NCBI RefSeq assembly: GCF_043945595.1
Contig: NZ_JBIFNP010000001.1
Coordinates: 4,960,001 to 5,024,000 of the forward strand
Length of the DNA: 64,000 nucleotides
Reading direction: 5' to 3'
DNA from: Paenibacillus_S sp043945595
GTDB taxonomy: Bacteria; Bacillota; Bacilli; Paenibacillales; NBRC-103111
A program made the position numbers and the translations under genes. The notes under the pieces are model-generated. The model saw nothing but the letters and a program-made list of their open reading frames with translations. It did no database searches and was not told where the DNA came from. Below, one piece after another: positions 8,459-17,853 of the stretch; the first letter of the stretch is position 1, and each line of letters opens with the position of its first letter.

Positions 8459-9010
8459 CTAATTCTGCAGCTGTTTCTGCTTGCGGAAGGATTGAACCAT
8501 CTGAGCGAAATAAAGGACCGTTCTTTGAACCCGCTCCTTCGTCTTAGCGTCCGCAGGTTCTCCTTCCGCTGTAAAGCTCCGCTGCTCCCCGCCGATCGAG
8601 ATCCATTCCGGGCAGTTGATGCCGTGCACGTTGCGCACGATGGTCTGCAGCTGCTGCAGCGAGCTCACGCCTACGGCGCCTCCCGCCGAGCTGACCGACA
8701 GCACCACTTTACCGTCGAATTGCTCAAAGCCGACATGGTCCAGCGCATTCTTCAGTACGCCGCTTGGCGCTCCGTGATATTCCGGCGTAACAAGCACGAT
8801 CCCGTCAGCTTCGTTCAGGCTCTTCTTAAACGCGTTCAAGTTCTCGTCATGGTGCTCCGCATCCGGGCTGTAAAACGGAAGCGGGGACGCATTCAGATCA
8901 ATTAAGGTAACCTGGCTGTCTTTCGCTTCCAGCACCTTCTTTAAATATTGGGATAGTTGCGTACTCGTAGCCTGTTTGCGGTTACTTCCCGATACGATGG
9001 TTATTTTCAT
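8459..9010 (-). CDS. NADPH-dependent FMN reductase family protein
   Basis: Flavodoxin-fold flavin reductase of 183 residues, similar to azobenzene, quinone or chromate reductases of Bacillus (YhdA/YwqN type). Visible: KITIVSGSNRKQATSTQL (FMN phosphate loop), LVTPEYHGAPSGVLKNALDH (flavin ring contact) and SVSSAGGAVG. ATG 9010 has AAAGGAG 8 nt upstream; the open frame to 9046 lacks a ribosome site. It lies 17 nt upstream of ung in the same direction, so the two may be co-transcribed. Physiological substrate unknown. Confidence 0.88.
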   Translation of the reverse strand: MKITIVSGSNRKQATSTQLSQYLKKVLEAKDSQVTLIDLNASPLPFYSPDAEHHDENLNAFKKSLNEADGIVLVTPEYHGAPSGVLKNALDHVGFEQFDGKVVLSVSSAGGAVGVSSLQQLQTIVRNVHGINCPEWISIGGEQRSFTAEGEPADAKTKERVQRTVLYFAQMVQSFRKQKQLQN

Positions 9011-9091
9011 AAAGTTCGCTCCTTTGACTGCATATTTTAGATACATATTAGTATATAATGTCTCTTAAGTCAACGAAAGGAAGTCAATATT

Positions 9092-9298
9092 TTACACTTT
9101 GGGCGCAATCACGTAGCCTGCCCCTTTGACGGCCCGCTTCTTGTCAAGAATACTGGCTCCAATGACCTCCGGGGTGGGAGTAAAATGACGGACCAAATGC
9201 TCCTCCAGGTAATCAAAGGCTTGCGCATCCTGCTCCGCCATCAAGATGACATGTATCGTCCGGCTTCTTAATTCGACCTCAAGCTTATACATATACAT
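9092..9298 (-). CDS. DUF3906 family protein
   Basis: Small protein of 68 residues resembling DUF3906 (a Bacillales-specific family): an N-terminal YKLEVELRSRTIHVILMAEQD sandwich-like stretch and a conserved C-terminal KKRAVKGAGYVI. Function unknown. Start ATG 9298 has GGAGGGG about 8 nt upstream. It is divergent from the peroxiredoxin gene. Confidence 0.75.
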   Translation of the reverse strand: MYMYKLEVELRSRTIHVILMAEQDAQAFDYLEEHLVRHFTPTPEVIGASILDKKRAVKGAGYVIAPKV

Positions 9299-9439
9299 CC
9301 GGCTATCCCCTCCTCTGCTGCCTTGCCGAATTGATCACACCTCTCTATCGTAACAGAACAGCCGCACGCTTGCATGTCTTTTCTCATATTGACTACAATG
9401 GACATAGCGAACATGCGAAATGCGAAAGGAGCGACAACT

Positions 9440-9877
9440 ATGCTTTCTATCGGGCAGCAGGCGCCCGTCTTTGAAGCAATGAGCACGCAGGGAGCCGTCC
9501 AATTGCAGGATTACCTCGGAAGCCGGCCTATCGTGCTGATCTTTTATCCGAAGGATGAAACGCCCATCTGCACCAAGCAGCTTTGCAGCGTAAGAGATTC
9601 CAAGGCTTTGTACGCCGCACGGGACGCGGTTGTGCTGGGCATTAACCCGGGCACGCTGGAGGAACACCGGCGCTTTGCGGAGAAGCACAGCTACGATTTC
9701 CCGCTCGTTTCGGACACGGATGATCGGATCCGCCAATTGTACGATGTCGGTAAAATGTTTCTGCTGGGACAGCAGCGCATCGTCTATGTCATCGGACGTG
9801 ACGGGCGCATTGCCTATGCCAGAAAAGGCAACCGGCCGACGCCTGAAATTATCTCTGCGCTCGAAGGAACCGGATAA
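9440..9877 (+). CDS. peroxiredoxin (AhpC/TSA, BCP type)
   Basis: Thiol peroxidase of 145 residues, expected to reduce H2O2 and organic peroxides. Thioredoxin fold with FYPKDETPICTKQLC: the peroxidatic Cys is in TPIC and a second Cys lies five residues later, the atypical 2-Cys layout of BCP/PrxQ. ATG 9440 has AAAGGAG upstream; the open frame to 9374 is not needed. It ends at a strong terminator shared with pfkA. Confidence 0.88.
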   Translation: MLSIGQQAPVFEAMSTQGAVQLQDYLGSRPIVLIFYPKDETPICTKQLCSVRDSKALYAARDAVVLGINPGTLEEHRRFAEKHSYDFPLVSDTDDRIRQLYDVGKMFLLGQQRIVYVIGRDGRIAYARKGNRPTPEIISALEGTG

Positions 9878-9964
9878 TCAGACAAGTCCGCCCGCGGGAC
9901 TCGGCTAACCGCTGTGTCGCGCAGTGCCGCAGCGCCCGCTTGGGATTCGAACGCGTCAAATGCA

Positions 9965-10013
9965 AAAAAACATGCAGCCCGCCCTTTTCGAGGAATGGAG
10001 CTGCATGTTTTTT
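9965..10013. terminator. bidirectional terminator
   Basis: AAAAAACATGCAG / CTGCATGTTTTTT between the convergent peroxiredoxin gene and pfkA. Confidence 0.9.
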
Positions 10014-10022
10014 ATAAGTGAT

Positions 10023-10989
10023 TTATTGAGAAAGACGCTTGGCCAGCTCGTACAGCTCCAGGTTGAAATCTTTCTTGGAGTGAACGACTTTATCGATATC
10101 CGTTACCGTCAGCTCACCTTTAATAATGCCGCACGCTTTGCCCGAATCGCCTTCAATCAGCTTGCGGACGGCAAAATCGCCGAGGTTGCTCGCCAGGATG
10201 CGGTCATTGTGCGTCGGCGCTCCGCCGCGCTGAATATGCCCGAGTACCGTAACGCGCGGTTCGATGCCGTTGCGCTTCGTAATTTCATTCGCGATGTCCT
10301 CGCCCTTGCCGACGCCTTCGGCGACCAATACGATACTGTGACGCTTGCCCTGCTCGAAGTTGCCCGCCATCCGCTGCGCCACTTCATCCAGATCGTAAGG
10401 CACTTCCGGCACGAGGATCGTTTCCGCGCCGCTTGCCAGGCCCGCGTACAGCGCAATGTCGCCGCAGTGGCGGCCCATTACTTCTACGACCGACGAACGC
10501 TCGTGGGAGCTCATCGTATCGCGCAGCTTGTTGATCGCATCGACAACAATACTAACCGCTGTGTCGAAGCCGATCGTCAGATCCGTGAACGGGATGTCGT
10601 TGTCGATCGTTCCCGGCAGTCCCATCGTCTTGATTCCAAGCTTGCTCAGCTTGTTCGCCCCTTGGTAGGAGCCGTCTCCGCCGATGACAACCAGGCCGTC
10701 GATGCCGCGCTTGCGCAGGTTTTCCGCGCCCAGCTGCTGGCCTTCCGCAGTCATAAACTCCTTACATCGAGCCGTCTGCAGAATCGTGCCTCCGCGCTGA
10801 ATAATGTCGCCCACGCTGCGAAGGTGCCATCTGACGGATATCGTCATTGATCAGACCGGCATAGCCGCGCTGTACTGCAAATACTTCCAATCCGTGAAAC
10901 AAACCGCTGCGCACGACTGCGCGTACGGCCGCGTTCATTCCTTGCGAATCTCCGCCGCTTGTGAGTACGGCTATCTTTTTAACTGACAT
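10023..10989 (-). CDS. pfkA: ATP-dependent 6-phosphofructokinase (one frameshift)
   Basis: Phosphorylates fructose 6-phosphate to fructose 1,6-bisphosphate, the committed step of glycolysis. Start ATG 10989 (MSVKKIAVLTSGGDSQGMNAA, ATP/Mg site) has GAGGAGG upstream. The frame breaks near 10818, where one surplus base (C in TTCGCAGC) separates DDIRQMAPS from SVGDIIQRGGT. Downstream come GGDGSYQGA, PGTIDNDI (catalytic Asp), GRHCGD and HIQRGGAP. Removing one base gives 321 residues, the expected PfkA length. Because PfkA is central to metabolism, a sequence error is likelier than a lesion. No pyk follows in the window. Confidence 0.93.
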
Positions 10990-11020
10990 GTATGGCTTCC
11001 TCCTCAAAATGATACTGCAT

Positions 11021-12099
11021 CTACGAAGTTTTACGAACCCACATACTGTTGACAAGGAAAAACAGCCGCATCAGCGGACTTCCCTTCATCAGTTCCCTCG
11101 ATACCTGCTTCACCTGTTTTTGCCTGCTTACTTTAGGATCGGACAAATAGAGCGCAAGCAAACCTTCGATGATCATCCGGTGAAACTCCGGCACTTCCAG
11201 ATGCTCTGCTCTCTCCCTCGCCTCCACGACAATCATGGCTATCCTGTCGATCGTCTGGTCCGATTCCGTCGTAATAGCTGCAAAAGTTCAGATCGCCGCC
11301 GATCTCATCTTCCTCTTGATCAATCAAGTAATCAAGCAATATATGCAAACCGCAAATATACGGAAAATAAGCTTCATGAATCGCCTTCACGGTACCCGGC
11401 TTCAGCTCCGGGTCCGCAGCCGCCAAGAAAAACATAAACACCCCTAAGGTCGAGCCCGTAGCCGCGGCAAACTCATTCCAGCTTATGGCAGGGAACCGGG
11501 GTTCGTGCAATTTCCACCAGCTCTGCAGCGCTTCCTCCCTCAGGTCATGGCGAATATGCTTGTACACCTGCAGATCGCAGTAAAGGCCTACAAGCTCACG
11601 GACCTGCCGCCACCTGCGCATAGGAGGGCAGCAGCTTTAAGCTGGCCTGGCACGTCTTGACAAGCTCGTTCAAATAACCGCCGTCTTCCTTCTCCGGCCG
11701 GAAAGCATAATAATCGTGCAGCGGCTCGGCAGGATCGACGGCATCCAGCATCGACTGGTGCAGCCGGCGAAAATCGTCCGGGTCCATCGACGTGCTCCGG
11801 TCGCATAAATTGTCCAGGTAATCGCTGATCGTCTGGAACGCAACAATAAGCGGAATAAGGATATGCCGCATCTCTAAATTGGCTATGGCGTACACGGCGC
11901 CGCCCTGACAGTGAAACTGCTTGCTGGTCATGCTGGCAATCGCCTGTCTTTGCAGCTCCGGGTCCGGCATCCGGTCCGCCCGGCTGCGCCAAACGCGAAG
12001 CTGCTCCCGAACCTCCGGGATCACATACCGGTACACGCGCAGCATAAGCTGCACCGGGGTACGGGGTACAAGCGCCTTTTGCCTTGCGTCAAAGCTCAA
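11021..12099 (-). CDS. ytpB: tetraprenyl-beta-curcumene synthase YtpB (DUF2600; two frameshifts)
   Basis: Terpene synthase of the DUF2600 family; in Bacillus YtpB converts tetraprenyl diphosphate to tetraprenyl-beta-curcumene, a precursor of sesquarterpenes that include spore lipids. Three frames are needed: RVYRYVIPEVREQL ... FHCQGGAVYA ... QTISDYLDNLCDRSTS (Asp-rich site) ... KLLPSYAQ; then RELVGLYCDLQVYKHI ... LLDYLIDQEEDEIGGDLNFCSYYDG; then MIVVEARERAEHLEVPEFHRM to the end. Breaks lie near 11604 and 11249, each consistent with one surplus base; repair gives about 358 residues. The start may be the TTG at 12099. The frame runs on from the upstream gene (see next). Confidence 0.85.
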
Positions 12100-12684
12100 A
12101 CGAGTCCCCCCGGTCTGCTGAAAAGCAAATTGCAGGAGCAGCTTCAACTCCGTCCACTGCAGCTCTAACAACAGTACTTCCGCCTCCGGGTCCTGGGCAA
12201 CCGTCACTTGATGGCTGACCATATCCGCGAACAGGGCGGAATCCCATGCCGAGGATGCCGACAGCTGCTCAAGCTTCGACTTCAGCGCCTCGCTGCCGAT
12301 CCGTTCCATGCCGCCTTCTGTCAAGCGGGCCTTAGCCTGCTGGAGCAGCGGCTGATGGATGGGGTGAACGCCGGCTTGGCGAAACCAATATTTGGCGTTG
12401 CTGTAGTCGCCCTCCATCCGGTGCATGATCCCGTGCAGGTAGCTGCCGGTCGGAGTATGAATCTCCTGGGACAGCTCGTGGGACAAGTCCAGACTATCGT
12501 TCCATAAATGAAAAGCCGATTTCACGGCGGCCGCATAAGTTTGTCCTGCAGCGTCCGAGCCGTCCAGCGACAGCTTCGAAATCCGAATATCCATCAAATC
12601 GTCCCATTCCTCCGTAGGATAGAGGGAAGGGCGATGCTCCGCCATCATTCGGCATAACCGGGGTACAGCTTCCGTCCATGACAC
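12096..12684 (-). CDS. unknown protein encoded directly upstream of and in frame with ytpB
   Basis: About 195 residues. Central pattern FHLWNDSLDLSHELSQEI ... SYLHGIMHRMEGDYSNAKYWFRQAGVHP matches a family of uncharacterised bacterial proteins with a KYWFR-x-G signature. Start GTG 12684 (MSWTEAVPRLCRMM) has GAAGGTG upstream; the frame is open to 12747. As written, the protein runs straight into YtpB without a stop. If the G6 run (12106-12111 on the plus strand as C6) were G5, a TGA would end this gene at 12096, overlapping a TTG start for ytpB. Fusion and indel are both possible; I favour the indel. Function unknown, perhaps linked to terpene metabolism by context. Confidence 0.6.
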
Positions 12685-12762
12685 TACGCATTCACCTTCG
12701 CTTCCTGTGAAACTCATAACGTATATTATATTACAAATATTCGGCAAATCCCACTCAAAATA

Positions 12763-13086
12763 TTAATGGTGAGCCGCGGAAGACGTAATATCCTGATTGA
12801 CCCTGAACCACAGATGCAGTTCATTGATGGTGCCCGCCAATTCGGCTATTTCGCTGTTCAGCTGGCAGGACAGCTTGAAGTTCTCCTCGACGTTCAGCTG
12901 CGCCTGTTTCTTGATAATGATCTGTTCCAGCTTCTTCACCTGGTCCGGGATCGTGCCGCGGATTTCCTCCCATCGAAGCAAAATCTCCGAGCGGTCGGCT
13001 TCCGAATACTGATCCCATTCCAATTCGAGCTGCGGCAGCGGAATGCCGAGACGGTCATCTATTACAAAAGTCCAAGTCATGGTCAT
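12763..13086 (-). CDS. hypothetical coiled-coil-like protein (107 aa)
   Basis: 107 residues from ATG 13086 (MTMTWTFVIDDRLGIPLPQ), with AAAGGTGG upstream. After an N-terminal strand-rich stretch it is strongly helical and charged (SEILLRWEEIRGTIPDQVKKLEQIIIKKQAQLN ... SEIAELAGTINELHLWFRVNQDI), suggesting a coiled coil. No signal peptide. I do not recognise a named family. It is 79 nt upstream of the ytpB-linked gene, in the same direction, and may be its first operon gene. Confidence 0.65.
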   Translation of the reverse strand: MTMTWTFVIDDRLGIPLPQLELEWDQYSEADRSEILLRWEEIRGTIPDQVKKLEQIIIKKQAQLNVEENFKLSCQLNSEIAELAGTINELHLWFRVNQDITSSAAHH

Positions 13087-13209
13087 AAGCCACCTTTCTT
13101 TGAGAAAACAGAAAAACATTTCCAAACGGTGCGGTTGAAAAATTCCTTTAAAGATTAATGTACCATGAATAAGCATCTCCTGCCCAGTAGCTGCGCTTAA
13201 AAATTACGG

Positions 13210-13237
13210 TTCACGCCCGCATATTCTGTGCTATACT
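13210..13237 (+). promoter_or_regulatory. sigma-A-type promoter of the MatE-like gene
   Basis: TTCACG, 16-nt spacer, TATACT preceded by TG (extended -10), 45 nt before ATG 13282. Confidence 0.6.
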
Positions 13238-13281
13238 AGAGCGATGATTTTGATATAAACCAACTGCTAGGAGACCTGCCG

Positions 13282-14616
13282 ATGAATAGCCACCAAGAGA
13301 CGAGAGTGACATTTCGGCAATTGCTTGCCTTTTTCATACCGCTCGGTCTCTCTGCAAGCTTAGTTACCATTTCACACGTGATTATCAACAGCACGCTGGC
13401 CCGTTCGGCCAATCCCGAAGTGATTATCGCCAGCTACGCGCTTCCGCTCAGCATTCTTGGGATTACGGAGAGACCTGCCGTCCTCATGCGGCAAACCTGC
13501 TCCGCCCTCGTTCGCGACCGCATTTCCTTCCGCGCCATGACCGTTATCAGCTGGTACATCTTCGCCAGCATCATGCTCCTGGGTGTCTTAATCTGCTACT
13601 CTCCCATCGGCAGATGGGTTTTTTTGCATTTTTTCGGCGTTGAGGAAGCTTTGATCCAACCGATGGTCGATGTCTACAGAATCCTGATGTTTGTCAGCTT
13701 CTTCTCAGGACTGAGATGCCTGTACCATGGAATTATTATATTCAATATGCGAACAAAATGGTTAACGGTCGGCATGCTGGTCCGGCTTGCAGCCATGTAC
13801 CTGCTCTCGCTTTATTTTATTCACACGAATCAGGTGAACAGCGGGCAGGTCGGCGCCATCATCTTCTTGTCGGGCATGATTATCGAGGCCGGAGTCAGCT
13901 ATTGGGAAGGACGTTCCCTTCTGAAGGAAATTCCCGAGAAGAAGCCGGACCATCCGATCGAGCGTCCGCGGCAAATTTTTCAATTTTACAGGCCGCTTCT
14001 ATTCTCTTCGGTCATTGCGGTAATTATCGGTCCGGCGGTCAACGCTTTCCTCGGCAAAACCATGGATTTTCAGCTGTCCGTCGCTTCGTTCGCCATTGCC
14101 GCCAGCCTGACGCAGCTTGTACAAAGCTTCTTTTCCTATATTCATCAGATCGTCCTGAACTTTTACCGCAAGGATTCGGAATCCGTCATCCGGTTTACCT
14201 TCATTCTTGCTTTTATTCCGGGCTGTTTGATCGCCCTTATGTCCTATACCTCGCTGGGTCCCTGGTTCATGCAGAACGTTATGGGCGTAAACGAGCGGCT
14301 GATGCTGGCAAGCCTCGACACGCTGCGGGTGTTTATGATTACGACGCTCGTGTTCCCATGGCTTGATTTCGGCAACGGCATGATCATGCTGAGAGGCGAG
14401 ACGAAGGTTATGGTCTGGTCGCAGGCCGCCAACGTGTCGGTGACGCTCCTTTCTCTCGTTCTGTGCGTGTGGCTGAGCCCCGGCTGGAACGGGATGATCG
14501 GCGCGCTGGCGCAATCGCTGGGGGTTGCGGCGGAAGCTGCCGTTGTCTGGCTCGTCCTCCGGGAGATTGGCAGAGCGGCAGGCAATCAGCCGGTTCGCAT
14601 GACTTTCAAATCTTAG
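13282..14616 (+). CDS. MatE-like multidrug/oligosaccharide flippase family membrane protein
   Basis: 444-residue polytopic membrane protein with about 12 hydrophobic segments. It resembles Bacillales proteins annotated as multi antimicrobial extrusion protein MatE, of the MOP superfamily and distantly ANKH-like: ARSANPEVIIASYALPLSI and the central SVIAVIIGPAVNAFLGKTMD repeat of the two-bundle fold. Substrate unknown. AGGAG lies about 9 nt before ATG. The downstream MFS gene begins 15 nt later, so the two form an operon. Confidence 0.75.
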   Translation: MNSHQETRVTFRQLLAFFIPLGLSASLVTISHVIINSTLARSANPEVIIASYALPLSILGITERPAVLMRQTCSALVRDRISFRAMTVISWYIFASIMLLGVLICYSPIGRWVFLHFFGVEEALIQPMVDVYRILMFVSFFSGLRCLYHGIIIFNMRTKWLTVGMLVRLAAMYLLSLYFIHTNQVNSGQVGAIIFLSGMIIEAGVSYWEGRSLLKEIPEKKPDHPIERPRQIFQFYRPLLFSSVIAVIIGPAVNAFLGKTMDFQLSVASFAIAASLTQLVQSFFSYIHQIVLNFYRKDSESVIRFTFILAFIPGCLIALMSYTSLGPWFMQNVMGVNERLMLASLDTLRVFMITTLVFPWLDFGNGMIMLRGETKVMVWSQAANVSVTLLSLVLCVWLSPGWNGMIGALAQSLGVAAEAAVVWLVLREIGRAAGNQPVRMTFKS

Positions 14617-14631
14617 AAACGAGGGATTCAG

Positions 14632-15798
14632 GTGGACAGCGCTCAAGAGCTCCCGAAACCGAGAGATACGGTGCTTCGGGGGTTTTCCTTTTCATTCTAT
14701 ATGACCATGGCGGTCATTACGTCTTATTTCCCGCTTTATTTTCAAGCGCGCGGTTATTCTACAATTCAGATCGGACTGCTGTATTCGATCGGTCCGATGC
14801 TCGGCATCTTCTCGAATTTGTTCTGGGGATTCATCAGCGACAGAGCCCGTACCGTCAAGAAAATATTGATCTGCATTTTGTCCGGTCAGCTGCTGATGGC
14901 GGCTATCGTTTCGCAGACCTCCCAATTCAGCCTGCTGATGGTATTCATGGCGTTATTCTTTTTCTTTCAGACGCCGATGTCGTCTCTAAACGACAGCTTG
15001 ACCCTGCTGACCATCCGCGGCACGAAAAAAAGCTACGCCTCCTTTCGCGTCTGGGGCTCCATCGGCTTTGCAGCGGCCTCGATCGTCTTCGGCATGCTGC
15101 TGAAAAAACAGGGAGCCGATATGACCGTGGATCTATGCCTGGGAACCATCAGCCTGACGCTGCTGCTTTCCCTGTTCCTGAGAGATGCCCAGAGCGCCAA
15201 CCGTAAAAAAATCGAATTTTCGGGCATCGTCCAAATTATCGGCTCAAGGACGTTTCTGTTGTTTCTGTTGACGGTCGTCACCGTTTCGGTCGCGCACCGG
15301 TTCAACGACGGCTTCCTGGCCTTGTTTCTCCAGAAGCTGGGAGCGGACCAAACGGTCGTCGGCTGGTCGTGGATGGTATCTGCGCTGAGTGAGATCCCGA
15401 TGTTCTTTCTGCTCAGCAAATACGGGCACCGCTATAAGGAGCTACCGCTGCTCGTCGTATGCTCGCTGCTGTATGTCGTCCGTTTCACGCTCATGAGTCT
15501 GGTCGACAATCCGCTGTGGGTCATTGCCATTCAGGCTCTGCACAGTGTCACCTTCGGTATTTTCATGTTCACGGTCATCCGCTACATTCAGAGAGTCGTG
15601 CCTGATGAATACCGCTCGACGGGGCAAGCAATTTATGCGGTAACCTGGTCAGGAGTCGCGGGCTTATTGAGCGGAACGTTAGGCGGATGGCTGTTCCATT
15701 CGGGAGGCCCCCATCTGATGTATACGGTAGGAGCCCTGCTCTCCTTCCTCGCTGCCATCGGATTTCTGCTGCTGCACGCCTTCGCAAAGGATGCCTGA
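14632..15798 (+). CDS. MFS transporter (MFS_1_like / nucleoside-symporter type)
   Basis: 388 residues, about 12 transmembrane segments. N-terminal GYSTIQIGLLYSIGPMLGIFSNLFWGFISDR contains the MFS loop 2-3 motif; the C-terminal half (RFNDGFLALFLQKLGADQ ... VPDEYRSTGQAIYAVTWSGVAGLLSG) resembles the LacY/nucleoside symporter-like branch. Start GTG 14632, 15 nt after the MatE-like gene. Substrate not predictable. Co-transcription with another exporter suggests a detoxification or metabolite export role (inference). Confidence 0.8.
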   Translation: MDSAQELPKPRDTVLRGFSFSFYMTMAVITSYFPLYFQARGYSTIQIGLLYSIGPMLGIFSNLFWGFISDRARTVKKILICILSGQLLMAAIVSQTSQFSLLMVFMALFFFFQTPMSSLNDSLTLLTIRGTKKSYASFRVWGSIGFAAASIVFGMLLKKQGADMTVDLCLGTISLTLLLSLFLRDAQSANRKKIEFSGIVQIIGSRTFLLFLLTVVTVSVAHRFNDGFLALFLQKLGADQTVVGWSWMVSALSEIPMFFLLSKYGHRYKELPLLVVCSLLYVVRFTLMSLVDNPLWVIAIQALHSVTFGIFMFTVIRYIQRVVPDEYRSTGQAIYAVTWSGVAGLLSGTLGGWLFHSGGPHLMYTVGALLSFLAAIGFLLLHAFAKDA

Positions 15799-15821
15799 GC
15801 AGCCCAATCGACTGACTGCGG

Positions 15822-15850
15822 TTGTCTTCGACACGTAAAACCGCTATAAT
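15822..15850 (+). promoter_or_regulatory. sigma-A promoter of nitroreductase gene
   Basis: TTGTCT, 17-nt spacer, TATAAT, 70 nt before ATG 15920. Confidence 0.75.
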
Positions 15851-15919
15851 AAACAGCAGCTTTTAGTACCAAGTCTTAATCATTTTTTATTGAAATAGCT
15901 TGAAGGGACGAGAACATCC

Positions 15920-16567
15920 ATGCAATTTGAACAATTCAAATCCATCTTATTGGATCGCAGAAGCATCCGTAAATTTACCGAGCAAGAAGTCGCCATTGAG
16001 GATATAAAAGAACTGATTGACTGCGCCCGCTACGCTCCGAGCGATACGAACTCGCAAACGTGGGAGTTTATCGCCGTCGTCAATCGCGAGAAAATCAAAG
16101 ACATCGAGCAGATGACCTGGGATCAGCTTCACAAAAGAGCCGCCGAGGCGGAGCAGCGCGGCCTGTCCAAGGAAGCGCGCCTGCTGGTCAAATCGTTCGG
16201 CCCGTACGCCACGGCTTTCTCCAACGCGCCGGTCCTGCTGATTTGTCTGGCAACGCCGTACAATTCCAAATTCCGCGAACGGATCTTCGACCCGGTTGAG
16301 CTGGTAGACGACTCCGTATGGGCCGAGGAAGGCATCAAGAGCAGCTGCCTTGCCGCGCAAAACCTGATGCTCGCCGCGCACGCCCGCGGACTGGCGACCT
16401 GCCCGATGACAGGGCCGGTGCTGCTGGCGGCCGACCAGCTGCGTGAATATTTGGCGATTCCTGTGGAAAGCCAAATCAATATGGTCATTTCACTCGGTTA
16501 TCCGGCCGAGCGTCCGGGACGGCTGCCGCGCAAGGAAGTCGACGACATCCTGCGGATCGTCAACTAA
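15920..16567 (+). CDS. nitroreductase family protein
   Basis: 215-residue FMN-dependent nitroreductase-like oxidoreductase. N-terminal DRRSIRKFTEQEV (FMN phosphate binding Arg pair), CARYAPSDTNSQTWEFIAV (flavin ring loop), central AAQNLMLAAHARGLATCPMTGP and C-terminal VISLGYPAERPG. Length and motifs fit the NfnB/YdjA group. Likely reduces quinones or nitroaromatics with NAD(P)H; the real substrate is unknown. Own promoter and terminator. Confidence 0.88.
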   Translation: MQFEQFKSILLDRRSIRKFTEQEVAIEDIKELIDCARYAPSDTNSQTWEFIAVVNREKIKDIEQMTWDQLHKRAAEAEQRGLSKEARLLVKSFGPYATAFSNAPVLLICLATPYNSKFRERIFDPVELVDDSVWAEEGIKSSCLAAQNLMLAAHARGLATCPMTGPVLLAADQLREYLAIPVESQINMVISLGYPAERPGRLPRKEVDDILRIVN

Positions 16568-16613
16568 CGGCTTGCGCTTGCTCTTCTGCGCGCTCGCAGC
16601 TATAGCCGCCCCG

Positions 16614-16664
16614 CAAAAAAAAGGATGTACAAGGAAACCGTCGGTTCCCCTGTACTATCCTTTT
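16614..16664 (+). terminator. terminator of nitroreductase gene
   Basis: AAAAGGATGTACAAGGAAACCG / CGGTTCCCCTGTACTATCCTTTT with one bulge. Confidence 0.75.
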
Positions 16665-16685
16665 GAATTGTTAGGCAAGCCCCTG

Positions 16686-16728
16686 CAAAAAAAGCAGTTC
16701 CCGAAAATTCATTTCCGAGAACTGCTTT
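16686..16728 (-). terminator. terminator of cold-shock gene
   Basis: On the minus strand AAAGCAGTTCTCGGAAA / TTTTCGGGAACTGCTTT followed by T7. Confidence 0.85.
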
Positions 16729-16845
16729 CTCTTTAAGAAGCTATGCACTAATATATAAGAAAACTTTTACGATGAAGTAGGATCTCCATTCGTGATAGCT
16801 GGAACAAGCTGAATTCGAAGAAAACCCCATCGAAGTTTTTAGATC

Positions 16846-17043
16846 TTATAGCTTAATGACGTTAGCTGCTTGAGGACCACGGTTACCTTGAGTGATTTCA
16901 AACTCAACGGCTTGGCCTTCTTCAAGAGTTTTGAAGCCTTCGCCTTGGATTGCGGAGAAGTGAACGAATACGTCGTCGCCGCCGTCAACGGAGATGAAAC
17001 CGTAACCTTTTTCTGCGTTAAACCATTTTACTGTACCTTTCAA
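16846..17043 (-). CDS. cold-shock protein (CspA/CspB family)
   Basis: Single-stranded RNA/DNA chaperone of 65 residues. RNP1 KGYGFI and RNP2 DVFVHF are intact. The frame is open to a TTG at 17052, but the AGGAGG at 17053-17058 is adjacent to it and 9 nt before the TTG at 17043, which gives the canonical MKGTVKWFNAEKG start. A good promoter (17091-17119) sets a leader of roughly 45 nt. Which Bacillus paralogue (CspB, C or D) it corresponds to cannot be decided from sequence alone. Confidence 0.93.
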   Translation of the reverse strand: MKGTVKWFNAEKGYGFISVDGGDDVFVHFSAIQGEGFKTLEEGQAVEFEITQGNRGPQAANVIKL

Positions 17044-17090
17044 TGAAAACAACCTCCTAGAAGTATCGCCATCTAAGGGCGAATATAAAT

Positions 17091-17119
17091 ATTATAGCAT
17101 CACATTTTTTATAAATCAA
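17091..17119 (-). promoter_or_regulatory. sigma-A promoter of csp
   Basis: Minus strand TTGATT, 17-nt spacer, TATAAT with TG extension (TGCTATAAT). Confidence 0.85.
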
Positions 17120-17151
17120 CCTTCAAAATGCCTGAAACCGCCCGTTACCGT

Positions 17152-17853
17152 TCATTTTCTGAGGCATAAAAGCTCCGTCGATCCGGGAATAAAAGGAAGC
17201 TTCGACTCCATGATCCCGGCCGAAATTCCTTCCTTGCGCAAGCTTTCGATCAGCTCGTCCAGCTGCGGATATCGGACCCATTGAAGGGACAGCAGCGGAT
17301 AAATTCGGACCTGGCCCCCCGGCCTGCACACCCGTACCAGCTCCCGCACCGCCTTCGAATGGAACTCGGGACCGAACTGCTCCCCGTACAGAAACAAGAA
17401 ATGGCTGCACAGCACAAGGGAAAACGTGTTATCGGCAAAGGGAAGCTCCGGCAGCTTGGCGGAAATATATTTCAGCGCCCCTTCTGAATCCTTCCTGTGC
17501 CCGGCAAACGCATGCAGCGACGCTTCGCGAAGCGACCTGTGCCTCTCCACGCTGCCGTAATCGGACCAGTCGAATACCTCCTCAATGGCGGCCAGCTTGG
17601 AGGTGGAGACTTCGATCTCCTGCTCTCCGTGCCGGACAACGGCATAGGCATCCATCGCGTACAGCGGATCGGCCGCATAAGCGTCGAACCCTCTCAGGCA
17701 GGCTTCCGCCACAAAGGAAGAAGCGCCCGCGGCAGCATCCAGAATCGGCCCTGCATTCAAGTCTTCCTGCTCCAGCGCGAACATGCGCTCATACTCCGCA
17801 AATGACCGGCAGGTCATGGCAACGCCGGTTTGCGCATACATTTTGTGGCTCAT
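17152..17853 (-). CDS. class I SAM-dependent methyltransferase
   Basis: About 233 residues. Motif I AGPILDAAAGASSFVAEACLRG binds SAM; LPFADNTFSLVLCSHFLFLYG is the motif II/III region; VRVCRPGGQVRIYPLL is the post-motif typical of Methyltransf_11-like enzymes. Substrate unknown. AGGAG lies 8 nt before ATG 17853 (MSHKMYAQ); the ATG at 17859 is too close. Monocistronic; divergent from the 77-aa gene. Confidence 0.83.
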   Translation of the reverse strand: MSHKMYAQTGVAMTCRSFAEYERMFALEQEDLNAGPILDAAAGASSFVAEACLRGFDAYAADPLYAMDAYAVVRHGEQEIEVSTSKLAAIEEVFDWSDYGSVERHRSLREASLHAFAGHRKDSEGALKYISAKLPELPFADNTFSLVLCSHFLFLYGEQFGPEFHSKAVRELVRVCRPGGQVRIYPLLSLQWVRYPQLDELIESLRKEGISAGIMESKLPFIPGSTELLCLRK

